A DNA stretch of 40,648 nt from the NCBI GenBank assembly GCA_002396385.1, contig DGTD01000093.1, positions 1 to 40,648 on the forward strand. The letters run 5' to 3'. Source of the DNA: Bacteroidales bacterium UBA4345 (GTDB lineage Bacteria; Bacteroidota; Bacteroidia; Bacteroidales; Paludibacteraceae). The translations under genes were made by a program, and so were the position numbers. Below are positions 13,561 to 22,563 of the stretch, in pieces; position 1 is the stretch's first letter, and each line of letters opens with the position of its first letter. The notes under the pieces are model-generated. The model searched no databases, was not told the DNA's origin, and was given only the letters and a program-made list of their open reading frames with translations.

Positions 13561-13582
13561 AATATTTTAATTTATTTTACAA

Positions 13583-13975
13583 ATGGCTGAAAATCAAACC
13601 GCTAAAGAACGATTAGTCCAGTTTATTAAGTCCCTAGGCATTGGGCAAGGTAAATTCGAAAGCATTTGTGGGTTATCGAATGGATGGGTGAATAACGTTA
13701 AGGCCACTATTAAGGACGATAAGATGCAGAAGATTATTCTGCAGTATCCAGAGTTGAATACCGTGTGGCTTCTCACTGGCGAAGGTTCTATGCTAAAGAC
13801 CCGCATGTACGATTCGGATGAGCAGAAGACTGTCTTCACCTCTGAATGGTATAAAGAATTGCAGGAAGAGAATAAGCGACTGAGGGCAGAGAACGAAGCG
13901 CTGAAAAACAAAGAAGCCGAACTGATGGAAATGTTGAAGAATGCGCTCGCCGTCAAGGCTGCCGAAATAAAGTAA
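13583..13975 (+). CDS. Phage HTH regulator with C-terminal coiled coil
   Basis: 130 aa. The N-terminal ~70 residues are the HTH domain of small Bacteroidales phage/ICE regulators (KERLVQFIKSLGIGQGKFESICGLSNGWVNN, then YPELNTVWLLTGEGSML). The C-terminal ~45 residues are a coiled coil (YKELQEENKRLRAENEALKNKEAELMEML), probably for dimerisation, instead of a LexA/CI-type peptidase domain. It is divergent from the early operon and downstream of the twin operators, so it is the likely repressor binding them. With no autocleavage domain, induction would have to use another trigger. Confidence 0.8.
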   Translation: MAENQTAKERLVQFIKSLGIGQGKFESICGLSNGWVNNVKATIKDDKMQKIILQYPELNTVWLLTGEGSMLKTRMYDSDEQKTVFTSEWYKELQEENKRLRAENEALKNKEAELMEMLKNALAVKAAEIK

Positions 13976-14074
13976 AGTCCTGCAAGTTTGTTGCGGTATC
14001 GTTGCGCCAATGGCGGACTGAACTGCACAAGCTGATAGGTTACAGACAGTTAGAAAGAACCAAATACTTATAAT
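13976..14074. other. Phage-host junction region
   Basis: Ninety-nine bases between the last phage gene and nadE, with no gene. Codon use and composition change across it. I see no tRNA end, integrase gene or obvious direct repeat, and no clear TAnnTTTG promoter for nadE. An attachment site, if present, cannot be recognised without the left end of the element. Confidence 0.4.
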
Positions 14075-16006
14075 ATGAATAATTTAGGTTTCGTTAAGGT
14101 AGCGGCTGCCATTCCGAATGTAAAAGTCGCAAATTGTAAGTACAATATCGAACGTATATTGGGCTTGATAGAAGAAGCTGAGAAAAACCACGTGAAAATT
14201 CTGGAGTTTCCTGAGTTAAGCATCTCTGGATACACTTGCGCTGATTTGTTTTACCAGCAGTTACTGATTGAACAGTCTGAAAATGCCTTGAAGGAATTGT
14301 TGGCAGCGACTGCAAATAAAGACCTGGTCTTTATTGTCGGAATGCCAATTTCATATAATAGCCGTCTTTTCAATACAGCTGTAGTTTGCCAGAAGGGTAA
14401 GATTTTGGGTGTAGTGCCTAAATCGTATCTGCCAAATACGAACGAGTTCTATGAAAAAAGATGGTTCTCGTCTGGGAGCGAGATTCCCGCAACTACGTCA
14501 ATAAACATTGCTGGACAAAACACCCTGTTTGGTACGAAACTTTTGTTTGCCTATGGCGATGTAAAGTTTGCTGTGGAAATCTGCGAGGACTTGTGGTTGG
14601 CCCAGGCTCCAACGTTTACTCATGCGTTGAATGGCGCTGTGCTTTTGTTTAACTTGTCAGCCTCTAACGAGGTAATCGGCAAGGACGCATACCGCAAGCA
14701 GTTGGTTGCCCAGCAGTCTGGTAAATGTGTTGCCGCATATATTTATGCGGGTTCTGGCTTTGGCGAGTCGAGTACCGATTTGGTCTTCTCTGGTACTGCA
14801 ATGATATTTGAGAACGGTTCTTGCCTGGCCGAGTCAAAGCGCTTCCAACTAGAAGAACAGCTGATAGTAGCCGACGTTGATATCCAGCGCCTTATTGCTG
14901 ACCGCCGTAAAAATACGGGCTTCTTTGAAACGGGCTGTAACCAAACGAGTGAAGAGTATTGCACAGTTAACTTTGAGTTCGACTGCCAGTCGGTTGACCA
15001 TGTGACAAGAACAGAAAAAAGTCTTCCGTTTGTGCCAACTGGCGAGGGCTTGAACGTCCGTTGCGATGAAATTTTCAACATTCAGGTTTGGGGCTTGGCT
15101 ACCCGCTTGTATCACACTGGAATCAAGAGTGTTGTTCTAGGTATATCGGGTGGTTTGGATTCAACCCTTGCGCTGTTGGTTTGTGTTAAGACTTTCGATA
15201 AACTAGGCTTGCCTAGAAAGAACATTATAGGTATCACTATGCCAGGCTTCGGTACTACTAAGCGTACGCATAACAATTCTATCGACTTGATGAACTCGCT
15301 GGGTGTTACTTCGCGTGAAATCAACATAAAGGATGCTTGTTTGCAGCATTTCAAGGATATTAACCACGATGTGTCTGTATTCGACGTCACCTACGAGAAT
15401 ACACAGGCTAGGGAACGTACGCAAATCCTTATGGATGTAGCGAACAAGGAAGGTGGCTTGGTAGTTGGTACTGGCGATTTGTCGGAATTGGCATTGGGTT
15501 GGGCTACTTATAATGGCGACCATATGAGTATGTATGGTGTCAACGCCTCTATTCCGAAGACTTTGGTTCGCAGCTTGGTGCGTTATGTGGCTGAGTTTGA
15601 AATGGACGAGGTGTCACGCAAAACATTGCTCGATGTTGTCGACACACCAGTAAGTCCGGAACTTTTGCCAGCCGACGACAAAGGCGAAATTGCACAGAAG
15701 ACAGAAGATATTGTTGGCCCTTACGAGTTGCATGATTTCTGTCTCTATTATATGCTTCGTTTTGGTTTCTCGCCTCGCAAATTATTCTTTATGGCCAAAC
15801 GGTCGTTTGCTGGACAGTTCGACGACGAAACCATCAAGAAGTGGATGCGTGTTTTCTTCAAACGCTTCTTCCAACAGCAGTTTAAACGCTCGTGTATGCC
15901 TGACGGACCTAAAGTGGGTTCTGTCAACCTTTCTCCTCGTGGCGATTGGCGTATGCCGAGTGATGCGAGTGCGGCAATTTGGTTAGAGGAGGTCGAGCAA
16001 CTGTAA
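14075..16006 (+). CDS. nadE: Glutamine-dependent NAD+ synthetase
   Basis: 643 aa, the usual length for the two-domain enzyme. The N-terminal nitrilase-type glutaminase carries the triad E47 (FPELSISGY), K116 (PKSYLP) and C170 (VEICEDLW). The C-terminal synthetase has the ATP-pyrophosphatase loop SGGLDS (358-363) and LVVGTGDLSELALGW. It amidates nicotinate adenine dinucleotide to NAD+ using glutamine-derived ammonia, the last step of NAD synthesis, in the cytoplasm. It is followed after 3 nt by topB, probably one transcript. It is the first clearly chromosomal gene right of the phage. Confidence 0.97.
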   Translation: MNNLGFVKVAAAIPNVKVANCKYNIERILGLIEEAEKNHVKILEFPELSISGYTCADLFYQQLLIEQSENALKELLAATANKDLVFIVGMPISYNSRLFNTAVVCQKGKILGVVPKSYLPNTNEFYEKRWFSSGSEIPATTSINIAGQNTLFGTKLLFAYGDVKFAVEICEDLWLAQAPTFTHALNGAVLLFNLSASNEVIGKDAYRKQLVAQQSGKCVAAYIYAGSGFGESSTDLVFSGTAMIFENGSCLAESKRFQLEEQLIVADVDIQRLIADRRKNTGFFETGCNQTSEEYCTVNFEFDCQSVDHVTRTEKSLPFVPTGEGLNVRCDEIFNIQVWGLATRLYHTGIKSVVLGISGGLDSTLALLVCVKTFDKLGLPRKNIIGITMPGFGTTKRTHNNSIDLMNSLGVTSREINIKDACLQHFKDINHDVSVFDVTYENTQARERTQILMDVANKEGGLVVGTGDLSELALGWATYNGDHMSMYGVNASIPKTLVRSLVRYVAEFEMDEVSRKTLLDVVDTPVSPELLPADDKGEIAQKTEDIVGPYELHDFCLYYMLRFGFSPRKLFFMAKRSFAGQFDDETIKKWMRVFFKRFFQQQFKRSCMPDGPKVGSVNLSPRGDWRMPSDASAAIWLEEVEQL

Positions 16007-16009
16007 GTT

Positions 16010-18106
16010 ATGATTGTTTGTGTTGCGGAGAAACCCAGTTTGGCTCGCGATTTGGCGGCTGTTTTAGGCGCTAATACAAAGAGAGACGGCTATCTTGAGG
16101 GAAATGGATACCAGGTAACTTGGGTATTTGGCCATTTGTGCGAATTGAAGGAACCCCATGAGTACAACCCTGCATGGAAAAGGTGGGAGATGTACTATTT
16201 GCCGATGCTTCCTCCGAAATTTAGTATCCGTCTTAAAGCTGGTGTTGAAAAGCAATTCAATATCATATCAAATTTAATCAGTCATGCCGATAAGGTCATC
16301 AACTGTGGTGATGCCGGGCAAGAAGGTGAGCTCATTCAACGTTGGGTCTATCAGAAAGCCGGCTGTAAATGTCCTGTTGAACGATTGTGGATTTCTTCTT
16401 TGACCGAGGAGTCGATTAGAAACGGATTCCAAAACCTGAAGCCTCAAAAAGATTACGACAAACTATACGAAGCTGGCGCAATGCGCGCTATAGGCGACTG
16501 GCTGCTCGGTATGAATGCGACCAGAGCCTATACGCTGAAGTATGGACTCAACCGGCAAGTCTTGTCTATCGGCAGGGTTCAGACCCCGACGTTGGCGCTT
16601 GTTGTGGCGAGGTATAGAGAAATACAGAATTTTGTTCCAGAGCAGTATTGGGAACTTAAAACATTGTACCGCGACGTTTCGTTTTCTGCCACAAAAGGCA
16701 AGTTTACATCAAAGGAAGAGGGTTCCCTGTTCCTGGAAAAAATAGCTAATAGCGACTTCGTTGTTACTAATGTAACTAAAAAGAACGGGGTGGAAATGCC
16801 GCCCAAATTATTCGACTTGACTGCGTTGCAGGTAGAATGCAACAAGGTCTTTAATATGTCTGCCGAGCAGACCTTGCAGACTATACAGTCGCTTTATGAA
16901 AAGAAATTTACGACTTATCCGCGTGTCGATACAACCTATCTTTCTGATGATATGTACCCCAAAATTCCTTCTATTTTGGCTGGATTGAAGTCTTATTCAA
17001 CTGAGGTGGCTCCACTTTTGGGCGCAAAGATAACCAAGGCTAAGCGGATTTTCGACAATAGTAAGATTACCGATCACCATGCCATTATTCCTACGGGAAT
17101 AGATGCTGTGGGCTTGAACGAGTTCGAGAAAAATGTTTATGACACGGTAACCAGACGGTTTATTGCAAATTTTTATCCCGATTGCCAAATCGCTACTACC
17201 ACAGTGTTGGGTACAGTTACAGACGTAGAGTTTAAAACGACTGGTAAACTTATTCTGAAACCTGGGTGGCGTGTACTTTATGCGAAAGTTAAACAGGCTG
17301 ACGATGAGAAAAACGAGAAGGAGGACGATAAAACGCTTCCTGATTTTGTTGTGGGCGAGCAAGGTCCTCATAAGCCTGAACTGGCGGAAAAATGGACAAC
17401 CCCTCCCAAAAACTATACCGAAGCTACATTGCTTAGGGCTATGGAGACGGCAGGAAAATTCGTTGATAACGAAGAACTGCGCGATGTGTTGAAAGTTAAC
17501 GGCATTGGTCGTCCAAGTACGCGTTCTGTCATTTTGCAAACCCTATACAAGCGGCATTATATGCGTATAGAGGGCAAGAAAAGCATTGTTCCGACGCAGA
17601 CGGGTTTGGATTTGATTGATGCGATAAACGAAGATCTGTTGAAATCTGCCGAACTGACAGGGCAGTGGGAGAAAAAACTCCGTATGATTGAACATGGACA
17701 GTACGACACGGCAACTTTTATGGCAGAACTGAAGGAAATGGTCTCTGCGGTTGTCGAACATGTCAAGTCTGACAATTCGAATCAAAAGGTTACAATTGAA
17801 GTTGATAATAAGGTGGAGACAGAAGCGCCTGCCGAGAAAACTAAAAAGGCACCTAAGAAGAGGACGACAAAAGTGGATGTGTCATCTTTGTTGTGTCCTG
17901 TTTGTAAAAAGGGCCATTTGTTAAAGGGGAAAACGGCTTATGGCTGTTCTGAATGGAAAGGGGGCTGCTCTTTCCGTCTGCCTTTTGTTATTATGGATTA
18001 TACGCTAACCGATGCCGATGTGAAAGCCCTTGTAACGGGCAAGAAAATCACCATCAATGGCAAACAAATAGGCTTGACAGATAATGGTATACCCGGCGAA
18101 CTTTAA
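16010..18106 (+). CDS. topB: DNA topoisomerase III (type IA)
   Basis: 698 aa. The Toprim domain is at the N-terminus (VAEKPSLARD, ~5-14; CGDAGQEGELI, 99-109). The acidic cluster reads DAGQEGE rather than the DxDxE of E. coli, a variant I associate with the Bacteroidetes branch. The active-site tyrosine is Y303 in TTYPRVD. The C-terminus has a lysine-rich linker and a four-Cys zinc ribbon (CPVCKKGH ... CSEWKGGC). It relaxes and decatenates DNA by cleaving one strand, and often works with RecQ, whose gene lies ~15 kb away. It starts 3 nt after nadE and its stop lies in the terminator hairpin. Confidence 0.96.
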   Translation: MIVCVAEKPSLARDLAAVLGANTKRDGYLEGNGYQVTWVFGHLCELKEPHEYNPAWKRWEMYYLPMLPPKFSIRLKAGVEKQFNIISNLISHADKVINCGDAGQEGELIQRWVYQKAGCKCPVERLWISSLTEESIRNGFQNLKPQKDYDKLYEAGAMRAIGDWLLGMNATRAYTLKYGLNRQVLSIGRVQTPTLALVVARYREIQNFVPEQYWELKTLYRDVSFSATKGKFTSKEEGSLFLEKIANSDFVVTNVTKKNGVEMPPKLFDLTALQVECNKVFNMSAEQTLQTIQSLYEKKFTTYPRVDTTYLSDDMYPKIPSILAGLKSYSTEVAPLLGAKITKAKRIFDNSKITDHHAIIPTGIDAVGLNEFEKNVYDTVTRRFIANFYPDCQIATTTVLGTVTDVEFKTTGKLILKPGWRVLYAKVKQADDEKNEKEDDKTLPDFVVGEQGPHKPELAEKWTTPPKNYTEATLLRAMETAGKFVDNEELRDVLKVNGIGRPSTRSVILQTLYKRHYMRIEGKKSIVPTQTGLDLIDAINEDLLKSAELTGQWEKKLRMIEHGQYDTATFMAELKEMVSAVVEHVKSDNSNQKVTIEVDNKVETEAPAEKTKKAPKKRTTKVDVSSLLCPVCKKGHLLKGKTAYGCSEWKGGCSFRLPFVIMDYTLTDADVKALVTGKKITINGKQIGLTDNGIPGEL

Positions 18107-18133
18107 ATGTGCTTTATTTGTAAAGCACATTTA
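18104..18133. terminator. Bidirectional terminator holding two stop codons
   Basis: Perfect 13-bp stem TAAATGTGCTTTA / TAAAGCACATTTA with a TTTG loop. The topB stop (18104-18106) and the DUF4403-gene stop (18114-18116 on the minus strand) are both inside it. It separates the convergent genes. Confidence 0.75.
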
Positions 18134-19547
18134 GAATTCCGTCAATCCTAAGGGCGGCTTGAACACCAGTTTTTGTGATGTAGATGTCGCCACCTTCCAC
18201 ATTGGTTATTTTTCCGGTGGTGTATACATTTTCAGCCCATTGGCTGTTGAGAATTTCAGCCTGTCCCATTTGCTCGATTAAGTAGAAATTGTCTTTCATC
18301 TCTAATTCGAACTTCTTCTCAATCTTATTCTTTAAAATAGGTTTTATGACAAGGTTAATGGCCCTGTGTAGGATATTTCTTGTCTTTAAACTGTATGAAA
18401 CATCTTTCAGCTTGATGGCAACGTCTTTTTTGTCGTAGTAGGGGACACCAGTCAGGTAAATGTTACCGTTGATAAATCCGTGAACCGACAGACCTATTGC
18501 GAGTTTGTCGTCGCTACCATAGGTGTTAACCTTATCGACGTAGATGGTGTGTTTGCCCTCGCCAAAGGCTTCACCTCTAAGGTTCTGTATTGCCAGAGTG
18601 TCGATAGTCGAGTAGGGTATATTCGCCAAAAGATTCAAATTCCATCCGGGTTCCATTCGGCTGTTAAGTCTGCATTGTGGTAGTGGAGTGATTCCGTTTT
18701 TGGTCGGTATTGACCCTACCGTTATGTCTACTTGGCATTCGATGCCAAATCCGGTTTTAATAATACCTTTTTCACCGCGAATCGGCATCATGAGTATGTT
18801 GGTGGGTCTCAGCCTGATGTAGGCTTGGTAAGAGTCGACAGCCACAGGAATTGGTTGTTGAATCTGTGCCCATAAATCGTTGGCGTATGTTTGTGTAGGA
18901 ACGCCATTCTTTATGCCGTTGTCGACCATTTGCTCCAATTTGCGCTTGTTGTCGCGAATTACTTTGTCGACAATGTATGTTATAGGAATTTCAATGCCAG
19001 CGACTCTTGTGGTTGGTTTTCGGTTCCACTTGTAGTTGACCACTTTACTCTTCGACAAAATACCCCACGATTTGCTGATTTGCACCTTGCTGCTGAGGGT
19101 GACCGTAATCTGAGCTTCCACTTCACGGTCGGTATAGGTTAAGCCAGCAATACTAAAGCGCTTGACAGCCCAGATTTTAATAGGAATCTCTGCGGTGAGC
19201 GAGTCCGCGTCGAATTTAATTTTGAAGTCTCCATTTTTCCAGACTCTGAGTTTCAAACTATCGTCTTCTATTACTCTGTCCTCGTAGATTAATCCGTTAA
19301 AACTCTTATTGATGGTACTCTGAACACTTTGTACGTCAATTTCAAGAGGCACGTTGAATTTGCTGATAGGAGGCGTGTATGTAAAATCGGAATAACTTTC
19401 TTCAGGTTTGTTAGTCGTGTCAGTGTCGATGACGTAAGACGGGTTTTGGTCTACTTGGTTGATGATATTTATAGAATCTTGTTTCGTTTCTGCTGCGACT
19501 GCATTGCAAAAAAGAAGGCAGATTAACAGTGTAAATGAAGTTCTCAT
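18114..19547 (-). CDS. DUF4403 family envelope protein
   Basis: 477 aa from MRTSFTLLICLLFCNAVAAE, a cleavable signal peptide. The upstream extension to 19649 is rejected because a -7 promoter box lies just before this start. The body is beta-rich and fits DUF4403: STINKSFNGLIYED, IPIKIWAVKRFSI, and a repeated pattern of amphipathic strands. It may have a lipid- or ligand-binding fold, but the family's role is not established. The C-terminus ends at the terminator shared with topB. It seems to be monocistronic. Confidence 0.75.
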   Translation of the reverse strand: MRTSFTLLICLLFCNAVAAETKQDSINIINQVDQNPSYVIDTDTTNKPEESYSDFTYTPPISKFNVPLEIDVQSVQSTINKSFNGLIYEDRVIEDDSLKLRVWKNGDFKIKFDADSLTAEIPIKIWAVKRFSIAGLTYTDREVEAQITVTLSSKVQISKSWGILSKSKVVNYKWNRKPTTRVAGIEIPITYIVDKVIRDNKRKLEQMVDNGIKNGVPTQTYANDLWAQIQQPIPVAVDSYQAYIRLRPTNILMMPIRGEKGIIKTGFGIECQVDITVGSIPTKNGITPLPQCRLNSRMEPGWNLNLLANIPYSTIDTLAIQNLRGEAFGEGKHTIYVDKVNTYGSDDKLAIGLSVHGFINGNIYLTGVPYYDKKDVAIKLKDVSYSLKTRNILHRAINLVIKPILKNKIEKKFELEMKDNFYLIEQMGQAEILNSQWAENVYTTGKITNVEGGDIYITKTGVQAALRIDGILNVLYK

Positions 19548-19560
19548 CTCGTTTTTTTTG

Positions 19561-19568
19561 CAAAGATA
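19561..19568 (-). promoter_or_regulatory. -7 box of the DUF4403 gene promoter
   Basis: Minus-strand TATCTTTG, a perfect TAnnTTTG match, 14 nt upstream of the ATG at 19547. No good TTTG is seen at -33. The transcript would have a very short leader. Confidence 0.5.
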
Positions 19569-19781
19569 GTGCTTTAACCGATACAATGTCTTATAAAACT
19601 TTAGCATTGGGATATAAGACCTCAAGTTTTCGAATGTCAGAAAAAACATAGAAGACGATTGAATTGCGGAAAAACATTAGCCAAGGGCTTTGCGAAAGAA
19701 TACGAATAGGTGATGATAGGACCGATTCTACAATTAAATGGCTGCGTGAACTTATTGTGCTCTTACTTAAATGTCGCTTTC

Positions 19782-19812
19782 TTTGATAGTAAGAAATTTA
19801 ATTATATATTTA
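19782..19812 (+). promoter_or_regulatory. Promoter of the AT-rich orphan gene
   Basis: TTTG at 19782-19785, a 19-bp spacer, and TATATTTA at 19805-19812 (the last base differs from consensus). Start expected near 19819, about 18 nt before the ATG. The rest of the 19,569-19,836 gap shows nothing else I can identify. Confidence 0.55.
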
Positions 19813-19836
19813 AGTTAAACTGTAAAATATAGGAAT

Positions 19837-20286
19837 ATGGAAGAAGTGAAAAAAACTGAAATAGGAATTGCGGGGGGCTATCCTCCTCCAAGTTGTTATT
19901 ATTTTTTCTTATGTAAAGAATTAGGAAATGTTATGGATGGGAAATTCTACTATGGGGAGTATGGGCCATTTGTAGACGATTCTACGGAAGACAACATATG
20001 TTTTAAGGATTTTGATGATAAAGTTGTGTTTTTGGTAAAAATTACAAAAGACCTAAAGATGGCAGAATTGAATACAAAAAAATACAGACATATGGGAATC
20101 TTTGGTGAAATATTTGTTTTTCATTGTGTTGAGAATGTTTGGTATAATGCAGATATAAATGGTAATTTAACTCTTGGAGGATATAGCCATTTTGTAGGAA
20201 ACAATTTAAAAGAATATACAGATAGAATTCAAACTATGTGGGAAATATATATAAAGAAAAGTGTTGAACATAAGAAAAAGAATTAG
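19837..20286 (+). CDS. Orphan AT-rich protein, unknown
   Basis: 149 aa, no signal peptide, mixed alpha/beta with many aromatics (PPPSCYYFFLCKELG, FYYGEYGPF, FHCVENVWYNADINGN). It is clearly more AT-rich than the genes beside it and stands alone between two minus-strand genes, with its own promoter. The ATG follows AGGAAT. Small, AT-rich, single genes like this are often acquired. An immunity-like or SMI1/KNR4-like role is conceivable, but I see no diagnostic motif. Confidence 0.65.
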   Translation: MEEVKKTEIGIAGGYPPPSCYYFFLCKELGNVMDGKFYYGEYGPFVDDSTEDNICFKDFDDKVVFLVKITKDLKMAELNTKKYRHMGIFGEIFVFHCVENVWYNADINGNLTLGGYSHFVGNNLKEYTDRIQTMWEIYIKKSVEHKKKN

Positions 20287-20343
20287 TAATAAATAAGTTT
20301 CTGAATTTGTAATACTGTCAGTAAACGTTTCAAAATTTTAAAA

Positions 20344-20377
20344 AAAGCCGCAATACGGGAAACCCGATTGCGGCTTT
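20344..20377 (-). terminator. Terminator of the OmpA-family gene
   Basis: Stem AAAGCCGCAAT(A)CGGG / CCCGATTGCGGCTTT with an AAA loop and one bulged base. On the minus strand it is followed by a run of seven T counted from the stem end. It lies 21 nt past the gene's stop and could also stop the rightward gene at 19837-20286. Confidence 0.8.
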
Positions 20378-20397
20378 AATTATTAGTTTAAATTGAA

Positions 20398-21864
20398 TTA
20401 GAATTCAACTTCGAAAGCGACACGACGGTTAAGTGCCTTTCCTGCTTTGGTCTTGTTAGTTGCAACTGGCTGGGTATCTCCATAGCCTTCAGTTGCCATA
20501 CGGCTTGCGTCGATACCTTTGTTAACCAAGTAGTCCTTAACGGCTGCTGCACGGTCTTTAGAAAGCTGCAAGTTCTTGTCGGCCTTACCAGAGTTGTCGG
20601 TGTGGCCTGCAATATTGAGCTTGTAAGCCGGGTTCTCGTTCATGATAGAAACAATCTGATTCAAGATGCCGAAAGAAGAAGACTTGATTGTAGCCTTACC
20701 CGATTCAAACTGAATACCGTTAAGCGCCTTCTTGAATACCTGCTTAACTTCTTCCTTTACTTCAGGACAACCCTTGTTTTCTTTGATACCTGCTACAGAA
20801 GGACATGCATCTTCGTAATCGTAGATGCCATCACCATCAGAATCAATTGGGCAACCTGTAGCGTCGATGTGACCCTTAGCTTCAGCAGGGGTACCTGGGC
20901 ATTTGTCAAGATAATCAGCTACACCGTCACCGTCAGAGTCGAGTGGACAACCCTTACTGTCAACCATACCTCTAGCCTCTGCAGGAGTGCCAGGACATTC
21001 GTCGATATAATCAGGTACACCATCGCCATCTTCGTCGGTAGGACAACCGGTAGTGTCAATTTTACCTGCTGCGGCAGCAGGAGTACCAGGACATTTGTCA
21101 AGATAATCAGGCACTTTATCGCCATCTTCGTCAAGAGGGCAACCCTTGTCGTCAACCTGAACACCAGCTGGGGTGTTAGGGCAAGAGTCGAACTTATCAG
21201 GCACACCATCTTTATCGCTGTCTTTAGGCTTGAATGGGAAAGAGCAAACGACACCGATGCTGTGGAGCAACTGCTGGTCGCCGAAGCTTCCGCATTCCAT
21301 CTTGTCGTGGTTGTCAGCAAAACCATAACCATAAGCGCCCATATAACGGAGTGCCCAGTGGTCGGTTAGTCTTACTTCAATACCGAGACCAGCTTGTGCA
21401 ACAAGATCCCAACCTTCTTCAACCTGTGAAGATTCTTTAGTTGGTTTGTCGATGTTGAAAATGCCACGTGTGCCAACACCTGCAAATACGAATGGATGAA
21501 CACGGTATTGTGCGATGAATGGGAACTTATATTTGATGTTCAAATTGGCATTTGCCATAGCGCTCTCAAATTCTTGTGCTGAATTTTCTTTTTCTGCACC
21601 ATAATACCCGTAAGAGCCAAATAACATAGCATCGAAATGCTTATTCAAGTAGCGTTCTACAGTAAGTGCACCATGTCCGTAGAATTTAGCACCAAAAAAA
21701 TGATTAGATGAGTTACGGCCAAAATCAAAGAAATGATTTCCATACTCACCATTGTACTCTGTACGGCCTCCATAAAGACCTACAGCCCATGGATAGTCGC
21801 TAGATTGCGCGTACATAGAACCACATACAGCGCAAGCTCCGAGAAGTGATAAAATTTTTTTCAT
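20398..21864 (-). CDS. OmpA-family outer membrane protein with TSP3 repeats
   Basis: 488 aa. Signal peptide (MKKILSLLGACAVCGSMYA), then an N-terminal ~200-residue beta-barrel (aromatic-rich strands, GVGTRGIFN). About five thrombospondin type-3-like calcium-binding repeats follow (DSDKDGVPDKFDSCPNTPAG, DEDGDKVPDYLDKCPGTPA and variants, ~215-345). Last is a C-terminal OmpA peptidoglycan-binding domain (NIAGHTDNSG ... LSKDRAAAVKDYL ... NRRVAFEVEF). It anchors the outer membrane to peptidoglycan. The Asp-rich repeats should be a calcium-stiffened spacer. Monocistronic with its own promoter and terminator. Confidence 0.95.
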   Translation of the reverse strand: MKKILSLLGACAVCGSMYAQSSDYPWAVGLYGGRTEYNGEYGNHFFDFGRNSSNHFFGAKFYGHGALTVERYLNKHFDAMLFGSYGYYGAEKENSAQEFESAMANANLNIKYKFPFIAQYRVHPFVFAGVGTRGIFNIDKPTKESSQVEEGWDLVAQAGLGIEVRLTDHWALRYMGAYGYGFADNHDKMECGSFGDQQLLHSIGVVCSFPFKPKDSDKDGVPDKFDSCPNTPAGVQVDDKGCPLDEDGDKVPDYLDKCPGTPAAAAGKIDTTGCPTDEDGDGVPDYIDECPGTPAEARGMVDSKGCPLDSDGDGVADYLDKCPGTPAEAKGHIDATGCPIDSDGDGIYDYEDACPSVAGIKENKGCPEVKEEVKQVFKKALNGIQFESGKATIKSSSFGILNQIVSIMNENPAYKLNIAGHTDNSGKADKNLQLSKDRAAAVKDYLVNKGIDASRMATEGYGDTQPVATNKTKAGKALNRRVAFEVEF

Positions 21865-21910
21865 GTTGAATTGATATGATATTTTGTTTTTTATATTAAT
21901 TCATTTTATG

Positions 21911-21918
21911 CAAATATA
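21911..21918 (-). promoter_or_regulatory. -7 box of the OmpA-family gene promoter
   Basis: Minus-strand TATATTTG, a perfect TAnnTTTG match, 47 nt upstream of the ATG. No clear TTTG at -33 is seen. Confidence 0.5.
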
Positions 21919-21954
21919 GTATCAAAAAACGACTATTTGAATAGTATCGGTGAA

Positions 21955-22563
21955 TTAATTGCATTTTTTTAACCCTTCATCTGCCGATGCGCTGTTTGGT
22001 TGTATGAGTTTTGCTTGGATAAATAGTGTTTTTGCGCGTTGTTTGTTTTTCATGAAAAACTCGTTCCACCCGGCCAAGATTACAGCATCGTAGTCGAAAG
22101 GGTATAGTTCTACAATCCTATTTAAATACTGTGACGCTTGCTTGTAGTTTCCTACATTGTAAAACATAAGTCCCCGGTAATAGTTTGCTTTATAGTTGTT
22201 TGGGTCGGTTCTAAGTATAGCGTCGTATTGGGTCGCTACTTTGTCCCATTCTTTTAGTTTCGCAGCTGGCAGTACAAAACCTAGCCTGGCCTCAATAGAA
22301 GAAGGACGAAGTAAAATAGCTTTAGCATAATACATTTCTCCGTCTTTGTAGCGTCCGGCCAAATAAGATAGCCAACCAAGTCTGAGGTTTAGCGCATAAC
22401 TGTCGGCTTTGATTTTTTTCAGTTCTTGTATCGCAGCTATGTATTTCCCATCAGACTCTAATTTGTAGCTTTTTTGAAATTGGTTTATTATGTCTTCTTC
22501 TGCTTTTCCTTGTTGGTAAATACCTATTAAAAGAAAAACTAAAAAATATTTTAGAAATTGCAT
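21955..22563 (-). CDS. Exported TPR protein, last gene of six-gene operon
   Basis: 202 aa. Signal peptide (MQFLKYFLVFLLIGIYQQGKA), then about four to five tetratricopeptide repeats (GKYIAAIQELKKIKADSYALNLRLGWLSYLAGRYKDGEMYYAKAILLRP; LRTDPNNYKANYYRGLMFYNVGNYKQASQYL). It is probably a periplasmic scaffold. The ATG lies 13 nt inside the end of the barrel gene, so translation is coupled. Its place suggests it binds the barrel protein or a peptide substrate; that is an inference. Confidence 0.75.
   Translation of the reverse strand: MQFLKYFLVFLLIGIYQQGKAEEDIINQFQKSYKLESDGKYIAAIQELKKIKADSYALNLRLGWLSYLAGRYKDGEMYYAKAILLRPSSIEARLGFVLPAAKLKEWDKVATQYDAILRTDPNNYKANYYRGLMFYNVGNYKQASQYLNRIVELYPFDYDAVILAGWNEFFMKNKQRAKTLFIQAKLIQPNSASADEGLKKCN

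Noticed and set aside
20770..21230. DNA direct repeats in the OmpA-family gene
   Set aside because: They are the coding of the TSP3 protein repeats, not a separate element.
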